Shown in pieces: positions 36,456-47,390 of a stretch of DNA of 64,000 nucleotides. Every line of letters begins with the position of its first letter. Position 1 is the stretch's first letter. Location: contig JAGQON010000012.1 of assembly GCA_020427395.1 (NCBI GenBank), positions 1 to 64,000 of the forward strand, written 5' to 3'. Under the pieces are notes generated by a model, which had not been told where the DNA came from, did not search any database, and saw only the letters and a program-made list of their open reading frames with translations. This DNA comes from Phycisphaerales bacterium (GTDB lineage Bacteria > Planctomycetota > Phycisphaerae > Phycisphaerales > UBA1924). The position numbers and the translations under genes were made by a program.

Positions 36456-37268
36456 ATGATCGATCTGCGAGGGAAGCCGATCGTCATCACGGGCGCTTCG
36501 AGCGGGATCGGGGCGGCGACGGCGGTCGTGTGCGCGCGTGCAGGGATGCCTGTGGGCTTGTTCGCGCGGCGTGAGGAGAAGCTGCTGAAGGTCAAGGAGC
36601 GCATCGAGCACGACGGAGGGCGGGCGATTGTCGTGGTGGGGGACGCGGCGGACCCGGAATCGAACCTTGAACTCATCGCGAAGGCCGGGGAGGCGTTTGG
36701 GGATCTGTACGCGGCGATCGCCAACGCGGGATATGGCGCGGAGGTCGAGTGCGCGACGATGCCGATCGAGGACATCCGGGCGATGTTCGAGGTGAACTTC
36801 TACGGGTCGATGCATCTGGTGCAGCCGGCCATCGCGGGGTTCCGTGAGCGTGGGGCTGGGCATGCGATGATGGTGTCGAGCTGCCTGAGCAAGATCGGGC
36901 TGCCCAACTATGGGGCGTACTGCGCGAGCAAGGCGGCGCAGGATCATTTCAGCCGCGCAATGCGGCACGAGCTGCGGGGGAGCGGTGTGTATGTGAGCAG
37001 CGTGCACCCGGTGGGGACGAAGACGGAGTTCTTTGACGAGGCGGCCAAGAAGAGCGGGGGCGGGAAGCTGCGGCTGGCAGGGAGCAGCGAGCGGTTCATG
37101 CAGACGCCAGAGCGGGTTGCGGGTGCGATGGTGAGGTGCTTGCAGAAGCCCCGGGGTGAGGTGTGGACGAGTACGCTGGCGCGGCTGGGGTTCGGCGCGA
37201 GCGTGATGATGCCGGGGGTAACGGATTGGGTTTTGGGGCGGATGATGGAGAAGAGAAGAAGGGACTAG
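36456..37268 (+). CDS. Short-chain dehydrogenase/reductase (SDR)
   Basis: The 270 residues are a classical SDR Rossmann domain: TGASSGIG cofactor loop (about 12-19), FARREE (Arg suggesting NADP preference), IANAGYG, the Ser of MMVSSCLSK and YCASK with catalytic Tyr and Lys. The C-terminal part is slightly extended and hydrophobic, as in membrane-associated lipid or ketone reductases. The ATG at 36,456 is chosen because the protein then begins at the Rossmann strand (MIDLRGKPIVIT). It lies 9 bases after the lipoprotein stop. Substrate unknown. Confidence 0.9.
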   Translation: MIDLRGKPIVITGASSGIGAATAVVCARAGMPVGLFARREEKLLKVKERIEHDGGRAIVVVGDAADPESNLELIAKAGEAFGDLYAAIANAGYGAEVECATMPIEDIRAMFEVNFYGSMHLVQPAIAGFRERGAGHAMMVSSCLSKIGLPNYGAYCASKAAQDHFSRAMRHELRGSGVYVSSVHPVGTKTEFFDEAAKKSGGGKLRLAGSSERFMQTPERVAGAMVRCLQKPRGEVWTSTLARLGFGASVMMPGVTDWVLGRMMEKRRRD

Positions 37269-37285
37269 CCACTCGCCACTCGCGA

Positions 37286-37738
37286 TCAGGGAAGAGGAAG
37301 AGGGGGCGTGTGTAGGCGGGTGATGAGGTCGTCGATGGCGGCTTGCCATGGCTCGAAGTACTCGGTGTCTTTCCAGAGTTCGCGGAGTTCTGATTGTTCG
37401 TCGTTGCGGACTTTGAGGAGGGCCTGTTTAGCGCGGTCGATCATGTCTTTTTCGGGGCGAGCGCCGCTGAGTGAGGCGAGCCATTTTTCCAGATCTTCTG
37501 GTGGATCGGCGGGTGGCTTTCCCTGCGCGGCGGCGAGGCATTCGGCGGCGGCGATCGCTTCTTCGCCCTCGGGCGAGTCGATGTAGAGGTCCGACTTGAG
37601 AAGCTTGTCGATCGCGGACATGGGGTAGACGAACGGTGACTTGAGCTTGCCGAGGAGCGATTTCTTCGCGGGTTTGAGGCCCCAGATCCAATCGCCGGCG
37701 GTGTCGTTTTCGAAGCTGTTGTGTCCCCATGCGCCCAT
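37286..37738 (-). CDS. DUF4259-family protein
   Basis: The 150 residues begin MGAWGHNSFENDTAGDW, the hallmark opening of DUF4259, and carry a C-terminal Trp/Glu-rich helix (ELRELWKDTEYFEPW). Family function is unknown; members are often scattered singly. AAAGGAGG stands just before the ATG at 37,738, excluding the longer upstream extension. It is convergent with the SDR gene (17-base gap). Confidence 0.85.
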   Translation of the reverse strand: MGAWGHNSFENDTAGDWIWGLKPAKKSLLGKLKSPFVYPMSAIDKLLKSDLYIDSPEGEEAIAAAECLAAAQGKPPADPPEDLEKWLASLSGARPEKDMIDRAKQALLKVRNDEQSELRELWKDTEYFEPWQAAIDDLITRLHTPPLPLP

Positions 37739-37795
37739 GTGTGGCCTCCTTTGCGGCAAGGTCCATGATAACGGGTGCGTTAGATCTTTGGAGTC

Positions 37796-37850
37796 CCCCC
37801 TCCGTCTCGCTGTGCTCGACACCTCCCCCGCAGGCGCGGGGGAGGAGAGA
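37796..37850 (+). repeat. CCCCCTCCGTC REP-like element, copy 3
   Basis: CCCCCTCCGTC with a central TCG/CGA pairing, then CCTCCCCCGC/GCGGGGGAGG. Very close to 34,555-34,610 and 51,213-51,262. Confidence 0.7.
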
Positions 37851-37853
37851 AGA

Positions 37854-37880
37854 AAAGCCGCGTCTGAGGGACGCGGCTTT
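37854..37880 (-). terminator. Terminator downstream of pckA
   Basis: AAAGCCGCGTC pairs with GACGCGGCTTT around TGAGG. Read on the minus strand the stem is followed by TCTTCTCTC, so it serves pckA; the A/T ends of the stem make it potentially bidirectional. Confidence 0.8.
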
Positions 37881-37906
37881 GTGGGGTTGCGGATGGGATT
37901 TGGTCT

Positions 37907-39502
<1,596 letters not shown>

Positions 39503-39736
39503 GCGATGAAGCTCCTGCTGTCCCCCCATTTTCGGCTTCAGGGGGGCTGCTTTGATCAGTGCTCGGCGTCCCTGAGACCGCGCGGTTGGGGCGTCGTGTG
39601 CAGAAAACAAGGGGAGAATCGTAGACCCTGAAGTCTGGAATAACGACAATTCCGGAGGGCTGAGGGCTGACTTTGAGCGGGGTTTGGTGCTATATTTTTG
39701 TGTCGGCATTTACGAAAGTATTTGTCCAGATCAGAT

Positions 39737-39810
39737 GGTGGCCGTAGTTCAGTTGGTAGAGCACCTGGTTGTGGTCCAGGACGTCGCGGGTTCGAGTCCC
39801 GTCGGTCACC
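39737..39810 (+). tRNA. trnH: tRNA-His (anticodon GTG)
   Basis: Acceptor GTGGCCG pairs with CGGTCAC (one G-U), with the extra 5' G at 39,737 that is diagnostic of tRNA-His opposite C at 39,810. D arm TTCAGTTGGTAGAG, anticodon loop TTGTGGT and T arm GGGTTCGAGTCCC are all canonical. CCA is not encoded (next bases are CTT). A TATATT box at 39,691 could be its -10. Confidence 0.95.
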
Positions 39811-39823
39811 CTTCGAATGTGAG

Positions 39824-39849
39824 AACGGCCCCTCGCGGGGCCGTTTTTC
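39824..39849 (+). terminator. Rho-independent terminator of the tRNA-His gene
   Basis: AACGGCCCC pairs with GGGGCCGTT around TCGC, followed by TTT. Confidence 0.9.
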
Positions 39850-39880
39850 GTTGGCATGTGGGATGCTCTGGGGGCTGGGC

Positions 39881-41782
39881 TTATGCGGCACGCATCGCTG
39901 CATGCTGCGGGGCAGAGCTGGTGTTGAGCAGCTTGTTGCACTTGTCGATGAGGGTGGTGCGGTTGACGGGTTTGCTGAGGTAGTCGTCACAGCCGGCCTG
40001 GAGGCATCGTTCACGGTCGCCGTCGAGGGCGTGCGCGGTGAGTGCGAGGACGGGGATGTGGATGTCCATCTGGCGGAGCTTGGTTGTTGCGGCGTACCCG
40101 TCGAGGACAGGCATCTGCATGTCCATCAGGATGAGGTGATAGGGGCGCATCTCTTCGTTGGCTTTGTTGACCTGATCGATGGCCTGCTGCCCGTCGTAGG
40201 CGAAGTCGACGGTGGCATTGGTCTTCTTGAAGAAGTGCTGGAGCAGGACTCGGTTATCCTTGGCATCGTCGACAATGAGGACGCGAGCTTCGTCGAGTGT
40301 GCTCGGTCCACCGTTGGTGTTGGTTGCGGGAATCTTGAGTGGCTGCTGTGCGGGCTCGGTTTCGATGCGGATCGTGAAGCATGAGCCCTCGTTTGGCCTG
40401 GAGGTGACGGTGATGTCGCCACCCAGTGCGCGGGTGAGGTCGCGTGCGAACGAGAGCCCGAGCCCCGAGCCGCCGAAGGCGCGTGTGAGCGTGTCCTGTG
40501 CCTGATGAAACGGGTTGAAGATATGATCGATCTGCTCTGGCTCGATGCCGATGCCCGTGTCGGTCACGCGGACAATGACGACGCAGGACTCCTCGTGCTG
40601 CTCGACGAACGCCTCGATGGTGACGCTCCCCTTCTGGGTAAACTTGACGGCGTTGTCGAGGAGCTTGTTGATGACCTGCGCGAGGCGCTTGGGCTCGGTG
40701 ATCACCTGCTGGTCGCACGAATCGCCGATAAGGGCCTTGAGCTGGATGCCGGCAGCGATGGCCTTGGGTTGGATGAGCTCGATGCAGGGGTTGATGATGT
40801 CGCTGACGCGTGCGGGAGCGGTATTGATCCGCAACTGCCCGGACTCGATGGCGGACATATCGAGCATGGTTTCGATGAGCGTTCCCAGCTGCCTGGCGGA
40901 TTCGTGCACCGAGTTGGCGAGGCGTTCTTTCTCCTGACCAGTGAGCGAATGGTCGTTGAGCAGCTCGGAAAAGCCGAGGATGGCGTTCATTGGAGTGCGG
41001 AACTCGTGCCCCATGTTGGTGAGCAGCCGCCAGCGGACGGAGTCGGCCTTGCGGACCTCGCGTGTGGCCTTGTCGAGCTCGTGGAGCTGCCGGCGCACGA
41101 TGAGGATGGTCGGCTCGATGATGAAGAGCACCATGCCCGCGAGCATGAATGCCAGAACGAAGAGCCCGAGACGAGCCCGCTTTGTGCCGTCGTTGATATT
41201 GCTCGCGGTCCGGTTGCTGAGCACCTCGACGATCCGGTCCATGCGTGGGAGGAAGTCGGACTGTGCCAGGCGGATATCGAGCTTGGTAGACGCGATGCGA
41301 GAGAGCAGCTGATTGTCAAAATGGGGCGCCCGGCGGATGGCGTTGCGGATGAGCAGCTCGTACTCGTTGCTGGCGCTGATGAGCTGCCTGTAGGGTACAC
41401 CGATGGCGAGGATGATGTCCTTATCGCGTTGCGAGAGGTTCGCGGGCGGGTGCTTGATGCCGGTCTCACTAAAGATACTGGCATGGGTTGTTGCGAGTTT
41501 GTTGGTCGCTTCGGTGAAGTCGGCGTGGAGCGTTTCGAGGCTCTGCCACTGCCTGTCGCTGATGGCGTTATCAATCTCGAAGGCAACTGAGCGGATGCGC
41601 TGGGAGAGCATGCGCATGCGTCCGGTCTCATTGATCAGGTCGCCCGATCCCTGATCGAGGGCGGTGGTAATGCCGTGGACCATCACGAAGTTGGTCAACA
41701 TGATGAGCAGAACGCTCACCAGGGTGATCTTGCGAAATCGCGAGATGCTCTTTCGAACTCGATGGCTTTGGGGTTGCGACAC
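39881..41782 (-). CDS. Hybrid sensor histidine kinase with PilJ/NarX-like sensor and receiver
   Basis: The protein has 633 residues. Helix 1 (about 19-40) and helix 2 (about 205-228) bracket an exported PilJ/NarX-type four-helix sensor with INETGRMRMLSQRI, the conserved start of that domain. HisKA follows with the phospho-His in NMGHEFRTPMNAILG (about 257), then HATPase_c with N box INKLLDNAVKFT, VTDTGIGI and GGSGLGLSF, and a C-terminal receiver with Asp in LILMDMQMPVLDG (about 554) and the Lys of LSKPV. GTG start at 41,782. It lies 33 bases after the PilZ-receiver gene in the same orientation, so the two are likely cotranscribed. Confidence 0.9.
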   Translation of the reverse strand: MSQPQSHRVRKSISRFRKITLVSVLLIMLTNFVMVHGITTALDQGSGDLINETGRMRMLSQRIRSVAFEIDNAISDRQWQSLETLHADFTEATNKLATTHASIFSETGIKHPPANLSQRDKDIILAIGVPYRQLISASNEYELLIRNAIRRAPHFDNQLLSRIASTKLDIRLAQSDFLPRMDRIVEVLSNRTASNINDGTKRARLGLFVLAFMLAGMVLFIIEPTILIVRRQLHELDKATREVRKADSVRWRLLTNMGHEFRTPMNAILGFSELLNDHSLTGQEKERLANSVHESARQLGTLIETMLDMSAIESGQLRINTAPARVSDIINPCIELIQPKAIAAGIQLKALIGDSCDQQVITEPKRLAQVINKLLDNAVKFTQKGSVTIEAFVEQHEESCVVIVRVTDTGIGIEPEQIDHIFNPFHQAQDTLTRAFGGSGLGLSFARDLTRALGGDITVTSRPNEGSCFTIRIETEPAQQPLKIPATNTNGGPSTLDEARVLIVDDAKDNRVLLQHFFKKTNATVDFAYDGQQAIDQVNKANEEMRPYHLILMDMQMPVLDGYAATTKLRQMDIHIPVLALTAHALDGDRERCLQAGCDDYLSKPVNRTTLIDKCNKLLNTSSAPQHAAMRAA

Positions 41783-41815
41783 GGCTGGTTCTACTCATTC
41801 CTTGATAGCTGTTGC

Positions 41816-42958
41816 TCAGGCACATTCCTTGAGGATGCCGTCGAGCTGGGCCATGTACGTTTCGATGTCGCCCGAGTCGGCGATCTGATCGCACAGATCG
41901 TGGGTCGCCAGCTGGAGCGACTTGATTCCCAGGACCGAGGCGATGTTCTTGATGCTCGCCAGCGAGATGTAGGCCTTGACGGCGTCCTTGTTCTCGAGCT
42001 GTGATCTGAGCGTCTGACCGAGATCGTGCAGCTCAGATCGCATCTTCTCGATGCTCTCCTCGCTGTGAGCGTGACGGAGGTTTGTGAGGCGTTCGGGGGT
42101 CCAGTCATCCTGGAGGTACTCTGCGAGCACGCGGACGAGGTGGATCGTGTTGACGGGCGTCTGCACGAAGATGTCGGCTTCGGAGTACCCCGCCTGCTGC
42201 TTGTGGATGGTCTGGAACGCGTCGCCGATGAGGATGATCGGCTTGACAAAGCCGTTGTCACGCAGGACCCGTGTGAGCTCGGGCCCGGTCATGTCGTCTG
42301 CGTCCATGCCGATGATGAGGAGCTGGAACTGCCCGAGCTCGGATTCCAGCGCTTCCTTGGCGCTGGTCATCTTCTTGCAGTAGATGCTCGTGGACGAGAC
42401 GGCGACCTTGAGCTGTGACATGAGATCGTTGTCGCTGGCCACGATGAGGATGGTTCCCTGTAGCGCCTGCGCGTCGACCTTCTCAAGCGTGAGCTTGCGA
42501 TCGAAGATATCGGTGTGGACGAACTCATGGAGGCAGATCTCGTGATCGAACTGGACGCCGATCTCGTGGATCACACCCCCGCGGTGCTCGCAGCGACGGA
42601 CGGTGCCTCCGAAGGGGTGCGATGTGCCGTCGAGCTTGGTGATGGTCGCGGTGACGCGTGTGCCCGGGTAGATGAAGTTGGAGTGGAGCAGCGAGATGCC
42701 ACCCTTGGAGATGTTGCGTGTTGCGACGACGATGCGTTGACGCGACGCCTGCTTCTGGCCGTGGAGGATGATCTCGAGGTACGGCTCTTGGAACTCGACG
42801 CGTGAGTAGATACGATTGGATCCGGATGGGGCGGCGGACACCGGCGACGGGTTGGCGCGTTTCTCAAGCAGCCCGAGGAGCTGCTTGTAGACGGTGTTGC
42901 TCAGCCCGAGCGAGTTTCGCTTGTCATGAGCATCCATCGATGGCTTTGATGTTTTCAT
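41816..42958 (-). CDS. PilZ-receiver-HPt-like protein with degenerate receiver
   Basis: The protein has 380 residues. A PilZ domain at about 48-150 has RIYSR and TRNISKGGISLL (the RxxxR and [D/N]xSxxG c-di-GMP motifs). A receiver-like domain follows at about 168-285 in which the Thr/Ser position and the conserved Lys are lost (LIGDA and QTPVN instead of xxT and KP), so it is probably a pseudo-receiver. The C-terminal helical bundle (about 300-378) aligns with HPt domains but lacks the phospho-His (ASIKN in place of HTLKG). Paralogue of the gene at 43,175. A c-di-GMP-responsive adaptor for the neighbouring hybrid kinase is a reasonable inference. Confidence 0.8.
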   Translation of the reverse strand: MKTSKPSMDAHDKRNSLGLSNTVYKQLLGLLEKRANPSPVSAAPSGSNRIYSRVEFQEPYLEIILHGQKQASRQRIVVATRNISKGGISLLHSNFIYPGTRVTATITKLDGTSHPFGGTVRRCEHRGGVIHEIGVQFDHEICLHEFVHTDIFDRKLTLEKVDAQALQGTILIVASDNDLMSQLKVAVSSTSIYCKKMTSAKEALESELGQFQLLIIGMDADDMTGPELTRVLRDNGFVKPIILIGDAFQTIHKQQAGYSEADIFVQTPVNTIHLVRVLAEYLQDDWTPERLTNLRHAHSEESIEKMRSELHDLGQTLRSQLENKDAVKAYISLASIKNIASVLGIKSLQLATHDLCDQIADSGDIETYMAQLDGILKECA

Positions 42959-43174
42959 GGCGTCTCACTCGCAATAGAACCTACCAAATGCTATATCGAG
43001 CGAGATATTTCTCGACTCAAGCGGTTGGGTGCAATCCCGCTTGAATCACAGATATGAGTCATCACTCCACGCATCATGCTCGATGGAGTGAGGGGTGTAA
43101 ACAGTTGTTGGTGTGATAACCCGGAGCGTGGAGCCTCAGCACGCTCCCAGGCGAGTTGAGAGCTTGTGAGCGGT

Positions 43175-44344
43175 TCAGGCGGCTGGGCGTGATTTGACGC
43201 GTCGGCAGGCGACGATCAGCGCTCGGATCTCGTGGTGGGCGCTTTTGAGGTTGCCCGATGCGAGCTTCTGTTCAGCGGCGATGGCCAGCGCGGAGAGGTC
43301 GGGGAACCCGAGCGGGCCGGCGACGCCCGAGAGGGTGCGGATGATCTGCAGGCATTGCTGGAGGTCGTCTTCGCGAGAAGATTTCTCGAGGTTGAGCGAC
43401 ATGCGTGTGATGTCGCCGAGGAACTTGCCCAGGAGCGGGTAGGACGCATCGCTTTCTTTGAGGATGGAGTAGAGGGGCCCGCCGTCGCCGTCGGCGTGGA
43501 GGAACTCTGCGAGCGCTTGCATGAGGCGATCGCGTGTGGTGGGCTTGGTGAGCACGCCCGAGGCGTTTGATTCACGGATGGCGTCGAGTGCCTTCTCGGA
43601 GTGATCGGAGGTGAGGACGACGACGGGCATGTCGCACCCGGCTTCGTTGATCGCGTTGATGAGTTCGGGTGCGGTGTAGCCGCCGATGTGATAGTCGCAG
43701 ACGATGAGGTCGCAGCCCTTCTGTGCTCGGGAGACACCGGTTTCCACCGAGTCGGCGGTGTTGACCATGAGGTTGGTGTTATCGAGGTAGGTGAGCATCA
43801 GCTCGCGGTCCATATCGGAGGATGTCACGATGAGGACGGAGCCATGGAGGCGGGACGGGTCGACTCGCTCCAGAGAATAAGCCTCGTTGAGCGGATCGAG
43901 CCCGAGCAGGTCCTTCATGGAAACCTGTGATTTGAACTTGATGCCAATCTCGTGCACTCTCCCGGTGATGTGGTTGCACCGCTTGACAACCCCTGGCACA
44001 GCGGTGGTCTTGCCGCCGGGCACTTTGAGGAGGATCTCGCAGGGTGTGTTGGAGTGGATGAAGGCGGAGTGGAGGATGGAGATTCCACCGCGCGATATGT
44101 TGCGGGTAGCGACGGGGAGCGTGACCTTGTTGCCGGTGCCGTGCTCGATGACGAGTTGTACGGCCTCGACGCGGTAGGCCCAGCGGACGAACTCGCGTTC
44201 AGGGTTGGTATGACCGCTCGTGTCGGCTTCGATCTTGTCGATGATCTTCTTGAGCTCTGATGAGCTGAGACGGAGTGTGTTGACAAGTGAATCGTTGGTT
44301 CTGTTGCGCATCCGGAAGCTCCGAGTCTCTCGTGGGAGTTGCAC
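43175..44344 (-). CDS. PilZ-receiver-HPt-like protein with intact receiver
   Basis: The protein has 389 residues with the same three-part design as the gene at 41,816. PilZ motifs RWAYR and TRNISRGGISIL lie in residues about 55-95. The receiver at about 165-285 keeps the key residues: Asp in DLIVCDYHI, Thr in VVLTSD and Lys in VLTKP, so it should be phosphorylatable. The C-terminal bundle has IRTLSG where HPt domains have HTLKG, so the phosphotransfer His is absent. The 216-base gap to its paralogue suggests a separate promoter. With the hybrid kinase downstream it forms a likely c-di-GMP plus phosphorelay surface-signalling unit. Confidence 0.82.
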   Translation of the reverse strand: MQLPRETRSFRMRNRTNDSLVNTLRLSSSELKKIIDKIEADTSGHTNPEREFVRWAYRVEAVQLVIEHGTGNKVTLPVATRNISRGGISILHSAFIHSNTPCEILLKVPGGKTTAVPGVVKRCNHITGRVHEIGIKFKSQVSMKDLLGLDPLNEAYSLERVDPSRLHGSVLIVTSSDMDRELMLTYLDNTNLMVNTADSVETGVSRAQKGCDLIVCDYHIGGYTAPELINAINEAGCDMPVVVLTSDHSEKALDAIRESNASGVLTKPTTRDRLMQALAEFLHADGDGGPLYSILKESDASYPLLGKFLGDITRMSLNLEKSSREDDLQQCLQIIRTLSGVAGPLGFPDLSALAIAAEQKLASGNLKSAHHEIRALIVACRRVKSRPAA

Positions 44345-44500
44345 AAAGACATCGGGGATTCACCTCTATCCGTTGAACGAGATACAGAGGTCGCTTATTT
44401 AGGGGGTAGGTTTGTGACGCCTGGCGAGGGCGTATGGGTGGGAACGATCATGCCGATCGTGGCGATACCACAGGATTGGGTCGGGGCGTATGTGCCCCGC

Positions 44501-47104
44501 TCAGACATCGAGGTTCTTGACTTCCAGCGCGTGGTCCTCGATGTACTTCCGCCGAGGCTCAACCTGCTCGCCCATGAGCAGCGAGAAGAGGTTGTCGGCC
44601 TCGCCGGCCTGATCCCACTGGACGCGGAACATCGAGCGGACGCTCTGGTCCATCGTGGTTTCCCACAGCTGGATAGCGTCCATTTCGCCCAGCCCCTTGA
44701 AGCGTTTGATCTCCATGCCGCGTCTTCCGATCTGGTGCAGTGCGGGGAGGATGGCGGGGATGTTTTCTGCCTCGACGATCTTGGCGTCGGGTGCCGAGGG
44801 GGTGGCGGTTTCGTCGTCCTCGGTTTCGACCCTGGCGGGCTTGCCCGTCTTGGTCGTGGACCAGGCGAAGCGTGCGGGCATGCGCTGCCCGGTGACGGAT
44901 TCCTCCTGAACGAGCCCGAAGTCGTTGATATCGATGCCGAGCTTGGACAGCTCGTCGAAGATAACTGCCAGTTCCTTGTTTTCGTGGAGCTCGCGGACCG
45001 TGGCGATCATGCCGGATGTGGCGTCCTCGGTGGCGTCGTCCTCGATGTCGTCGGCGTGTCGCCACTCGTTGCGAGCGATGATCTCGAGCGCTTCCTGTTC
45101 GGACCATGCATACTCGCCGGTGGCGCGGGTCGCGACCTTATGGGTCGGGAGTTTGCCCTCGCGGCGCGAGGCGAGCAGGTCGATGAACTTGATACCTCGG
45201 CGTTCGGCGATCTCGACGAGTTCGCCCAGGCGGGTGAGCAGGCGGACGAGTTTCTCGGCGTCGTGGCCGGTGATCTCGGTGATGGCTTCCGGTTCTTCGC
45301 CGAGTCTGCAGTTGTTGATGTCGCGTACGAGCAGCGAGGAGCCCTCGAGGCCCAGCTCGGTGAGGACGCTATCGAGCTTGCGCTCGTTGAGGACATACTG
45401 CGACTTCTTGTTCTTGATGATCTGGTAGAGCGGGGGCTGGGCGATGTAGATGTGCCCGCGCCGGAGCAGCTCGTTCATGTGGCGGAAGAAGAAGGTGAGC
45501 AGGAGTGTGCGGATGTGCGAGCCGTCCACATCGGCGTCGGTCATGATGATGACCTTGCCGTAGCGGAGTTTGGTGATGTCGAAGTCGGTGCCGATGCCGC
45601 ATCGCAGCGCGGCGATGAGGGTGCGGATTTCCTCGAAGCCAAGGACCTTGTCGATGCGGGCACGCTCGACATTGAGGAGCTTGCCCCGGAGGGGGAGGAT
45701 GGCCTGGCACTCGACATCGCGGCCCTGGGTCGCGGAGCCGCCCGCGGAATCGCCTTCGACGATGAAGAGCTCGGCCTTGTCGAGGTCCTTGGTCTTGCAG
45801 TCACGCAGCTTGTGGGGCATGGAGCCGCTGTCGAGGGCGGTCTTGCGCCGGGTGAGCTCGCGGGCTTTGCGGGCGGCCTCGCGTGCCTGGGCGGCGACGA
45901 TGCCCTTGAGGCAGAGCTTCTTGGCTTCTGCGGGGTGTTCTTCGAGCCAGTTGTTGAGGGCGTCCTGCACCGCGCCCGAGACGAAGGATTCGATCTCGGG
46001 GTTAAGGAGCTTTTCCTTGGGCTGGTTGTTGAAGGTTGGGTCGGGGAGCTTGACGCTGACGATGGCGATGAGGCCTTCGCGGAGGTCGTCGCCGGTGGGG
46101 TTGGCGTCTTTCTCCTTGAGGATGCCCGAACGCTTGGCGTAGCCGTTGAGCGTGCGGGTGAGGGCAGTCTTGAAGCCCTGCCCGTGGGTGCCACCGTCGG
46201 CGTTGTGGATGTTGTTGGCGAAGGTGAGGAGTGTTTCGTTGTAGCCGTCGTGATACTGGAGCGCAATCTCGCAGATCATGGACTCTTCGGGGATCTCCTT
46301 GCGGAGGAAGACGGGCGAGGAGACCTCGGTCTTGCCCTTCATCAGGTGCTGGACATACTCGAGGAGCCCGTTGTCGGCCTTGAAGGTGTCGTGCTTGACC
46401 TTGCCGTCGGCACCGACGCGTTCGTCGGAGAGCTTGATGGTCACGCCGGGGTTGAGGTAGGAGAGCTCGCGGAGGCGCTGGGCAAGAATGGAGTAATCGA
46501 AGGTGGTATCGGGGAAGATTTCGTGGTCGGGCTTGAAGACGACGGTAGTGCCGGTCTTGCGTTCGGAGCTGGCTGGGATCTTGCCGACATCGTGGAGGGG
46601 GACGGTGACGACGCCGCGTTCGAAGGTGAGGGCCTTGATCTCACCGTCACGCCAGACCTCAACTTCGAGGAGTGAGGAGAGGGCGTTGACACAGGAGACG
46701 CCCACGCCGTGGAGCCCGCCCGAGACCTTGTAGGCCGAGCCCTCCTGCTGGAACTTGCCGCCCGCGTGGAGCTTGGTGAGGACGACCTCAACGGCGGGCT
46801 TGCCGTTGAGGGTGGGGTCGTCGTTCTTGACGGGGTCGGTGGGGATGCCTCGCCCGTCGTCGGTGACCTTGACGGAGCCGTCGGCCTGGACGATGACAGA
46901 GACGAAGGTGGCGAAGTCGGCCATGGCCTCGTCGATGGAGTTGTCAACGACCTCGTAGACGAGGTGGTGGAGCGCGTTGAGCCCGGTGCCGCCGATGTAC
47001 ATACCGGGGCGTTTGCGCACGGCCTCGAGCCCCTCGAGGACCTTGATCTGGTCTGAGGAGTAGGCGTTCTTGGGGGTGGCGGATTCGGGTGTCTGTTCGC
47101 TCAT
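44501..47104 (-). CDS. gyrB: DNA gyrase subunit B
   Basis: ATPase subunit of gyrase, which introduces negative supercoils. The 867 residues show the GHKL ATPase (EVVDNSIDEA, DDGRGIP, GGLHGVGVSCVNALS), the TOPRIM domain (VEGDSAGGSA near 446, DADVDGSHI near 525) and the C-terminal KGLGEMDA ... DQSVRSM segment. A long insert between TOPRIM and the end (about 600-780) accounts for the extra length over the 650-residue form, as in the E. coli-type long GyrB. Start at 47,104 by family N-terminus (MSEQTPESATPKN then the conserved YSSDQIKVLEGLEAVRKRP region). A divergent gene lies 286 bases away. Confidence 0.95.
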   Translation of the reverse strand: MSEQTPESATPKNAYSSDQIKVLEGLEAVRKRPGMYIGGTGLNALHHLVYEVVDNSIDEAMADFATFVSVIVQADGSVKVTDDGRGIPTDPVKNDDPTLNGKPAVEVVLTKLHAGGKFQQEGSAYKVSGGLHGVGVSCVNALSSLLEVEVWRDGEIKALTFERGVVTVPLHDVGKIPASSERKTGTTVVFKPDHEIFPDTTFDYSILAQRLRELSYLNPGVTIKLSDERVGADGKVKHDTFKADNGLLEYVQHLMKGKTEVSSPVFLRKEIPEESMICEIALQYHDGYNETLLTFANNIHNADGGTHGQGFKTALTRTLNGYAKRSGILKEKDANPTGDDLREGLIAIVSVKLPDPTFNNQPKEKLLNPEIESFVSGAVQDALNNWLEEHPAEAKKLCLKGIVAAQAREAARKARELTRRKTALDSGSMPHKLRDCKTKDLDKAELFIVEGDSAGGSATQGRDVECQAILPLRGKLLNVERARIDKVLGFEEIRTLIAALRCGIGTDFDITKLRYGKVIIMTDADVDGSHIRTLLLTFFFRHMNELLRRGHIYIAQPPLYQIIKNKKSQYVLNERKLDSVLTELGLEGSSLLVRDINNCRLGEEPEAITEITGHDAEKLVRLLTRLGELVEIAERRGIKFIDLLASRREGKLPTHKVATRATGEYAWSEQEALEIIARNEWRHADDIEDDATEDATSGMIATVRELHENKELAVIFDELSKLGIDINDFGLVQEESVTGQRMPARFAWSTTKTGKPARVETEDDETATPSAPDAKIVEAENIPAILPALHQIGRRGMEIKRFKGLGEMDAIQLWETTMDQSVRSMFRVQWDQAGEADNLFSLLMGEQVEPRRKYIEDHALEVKNLDV

Positions 47105-47390
47105 ATGGTGTGTTTCTGTGCGCTTGAGCCTGGTGTTGGTTTTAGCGATTTTGGGGTCTGGTTTTGGGTGCTGTATTGTAGGTTGGGAGGGGGTAGATGG
47201 CGCTGGTTTGGGTGGGGGAGTTTTGCGGTGTAAACCCTTGGAAATGCGGGTTTGTGGAGTGGTGTTGCGGGTTTCATGTCTGCGGTGGAGATTGCTGTCA
47301 ACGAGACCGCAAAGTTCAAGTCTGTGGTTGACACTCGAATGGAGATCCGCAGGGTGATGTTGGGTGCAGGTCTGGGTGTAGGATGACTCG

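Noticed and set aside
44339..46675. 778-codon plus-strand frame over gyrB
   Set aside because: Antisense shadow of gyrB; repetitive acidic and hydrophobic run without domain features.
47105..47390. Divergent gap beside gyrB as possible oriC
   Set aside because: No DnaA boxes or AT-rich tract seen, and base skew does not change here.
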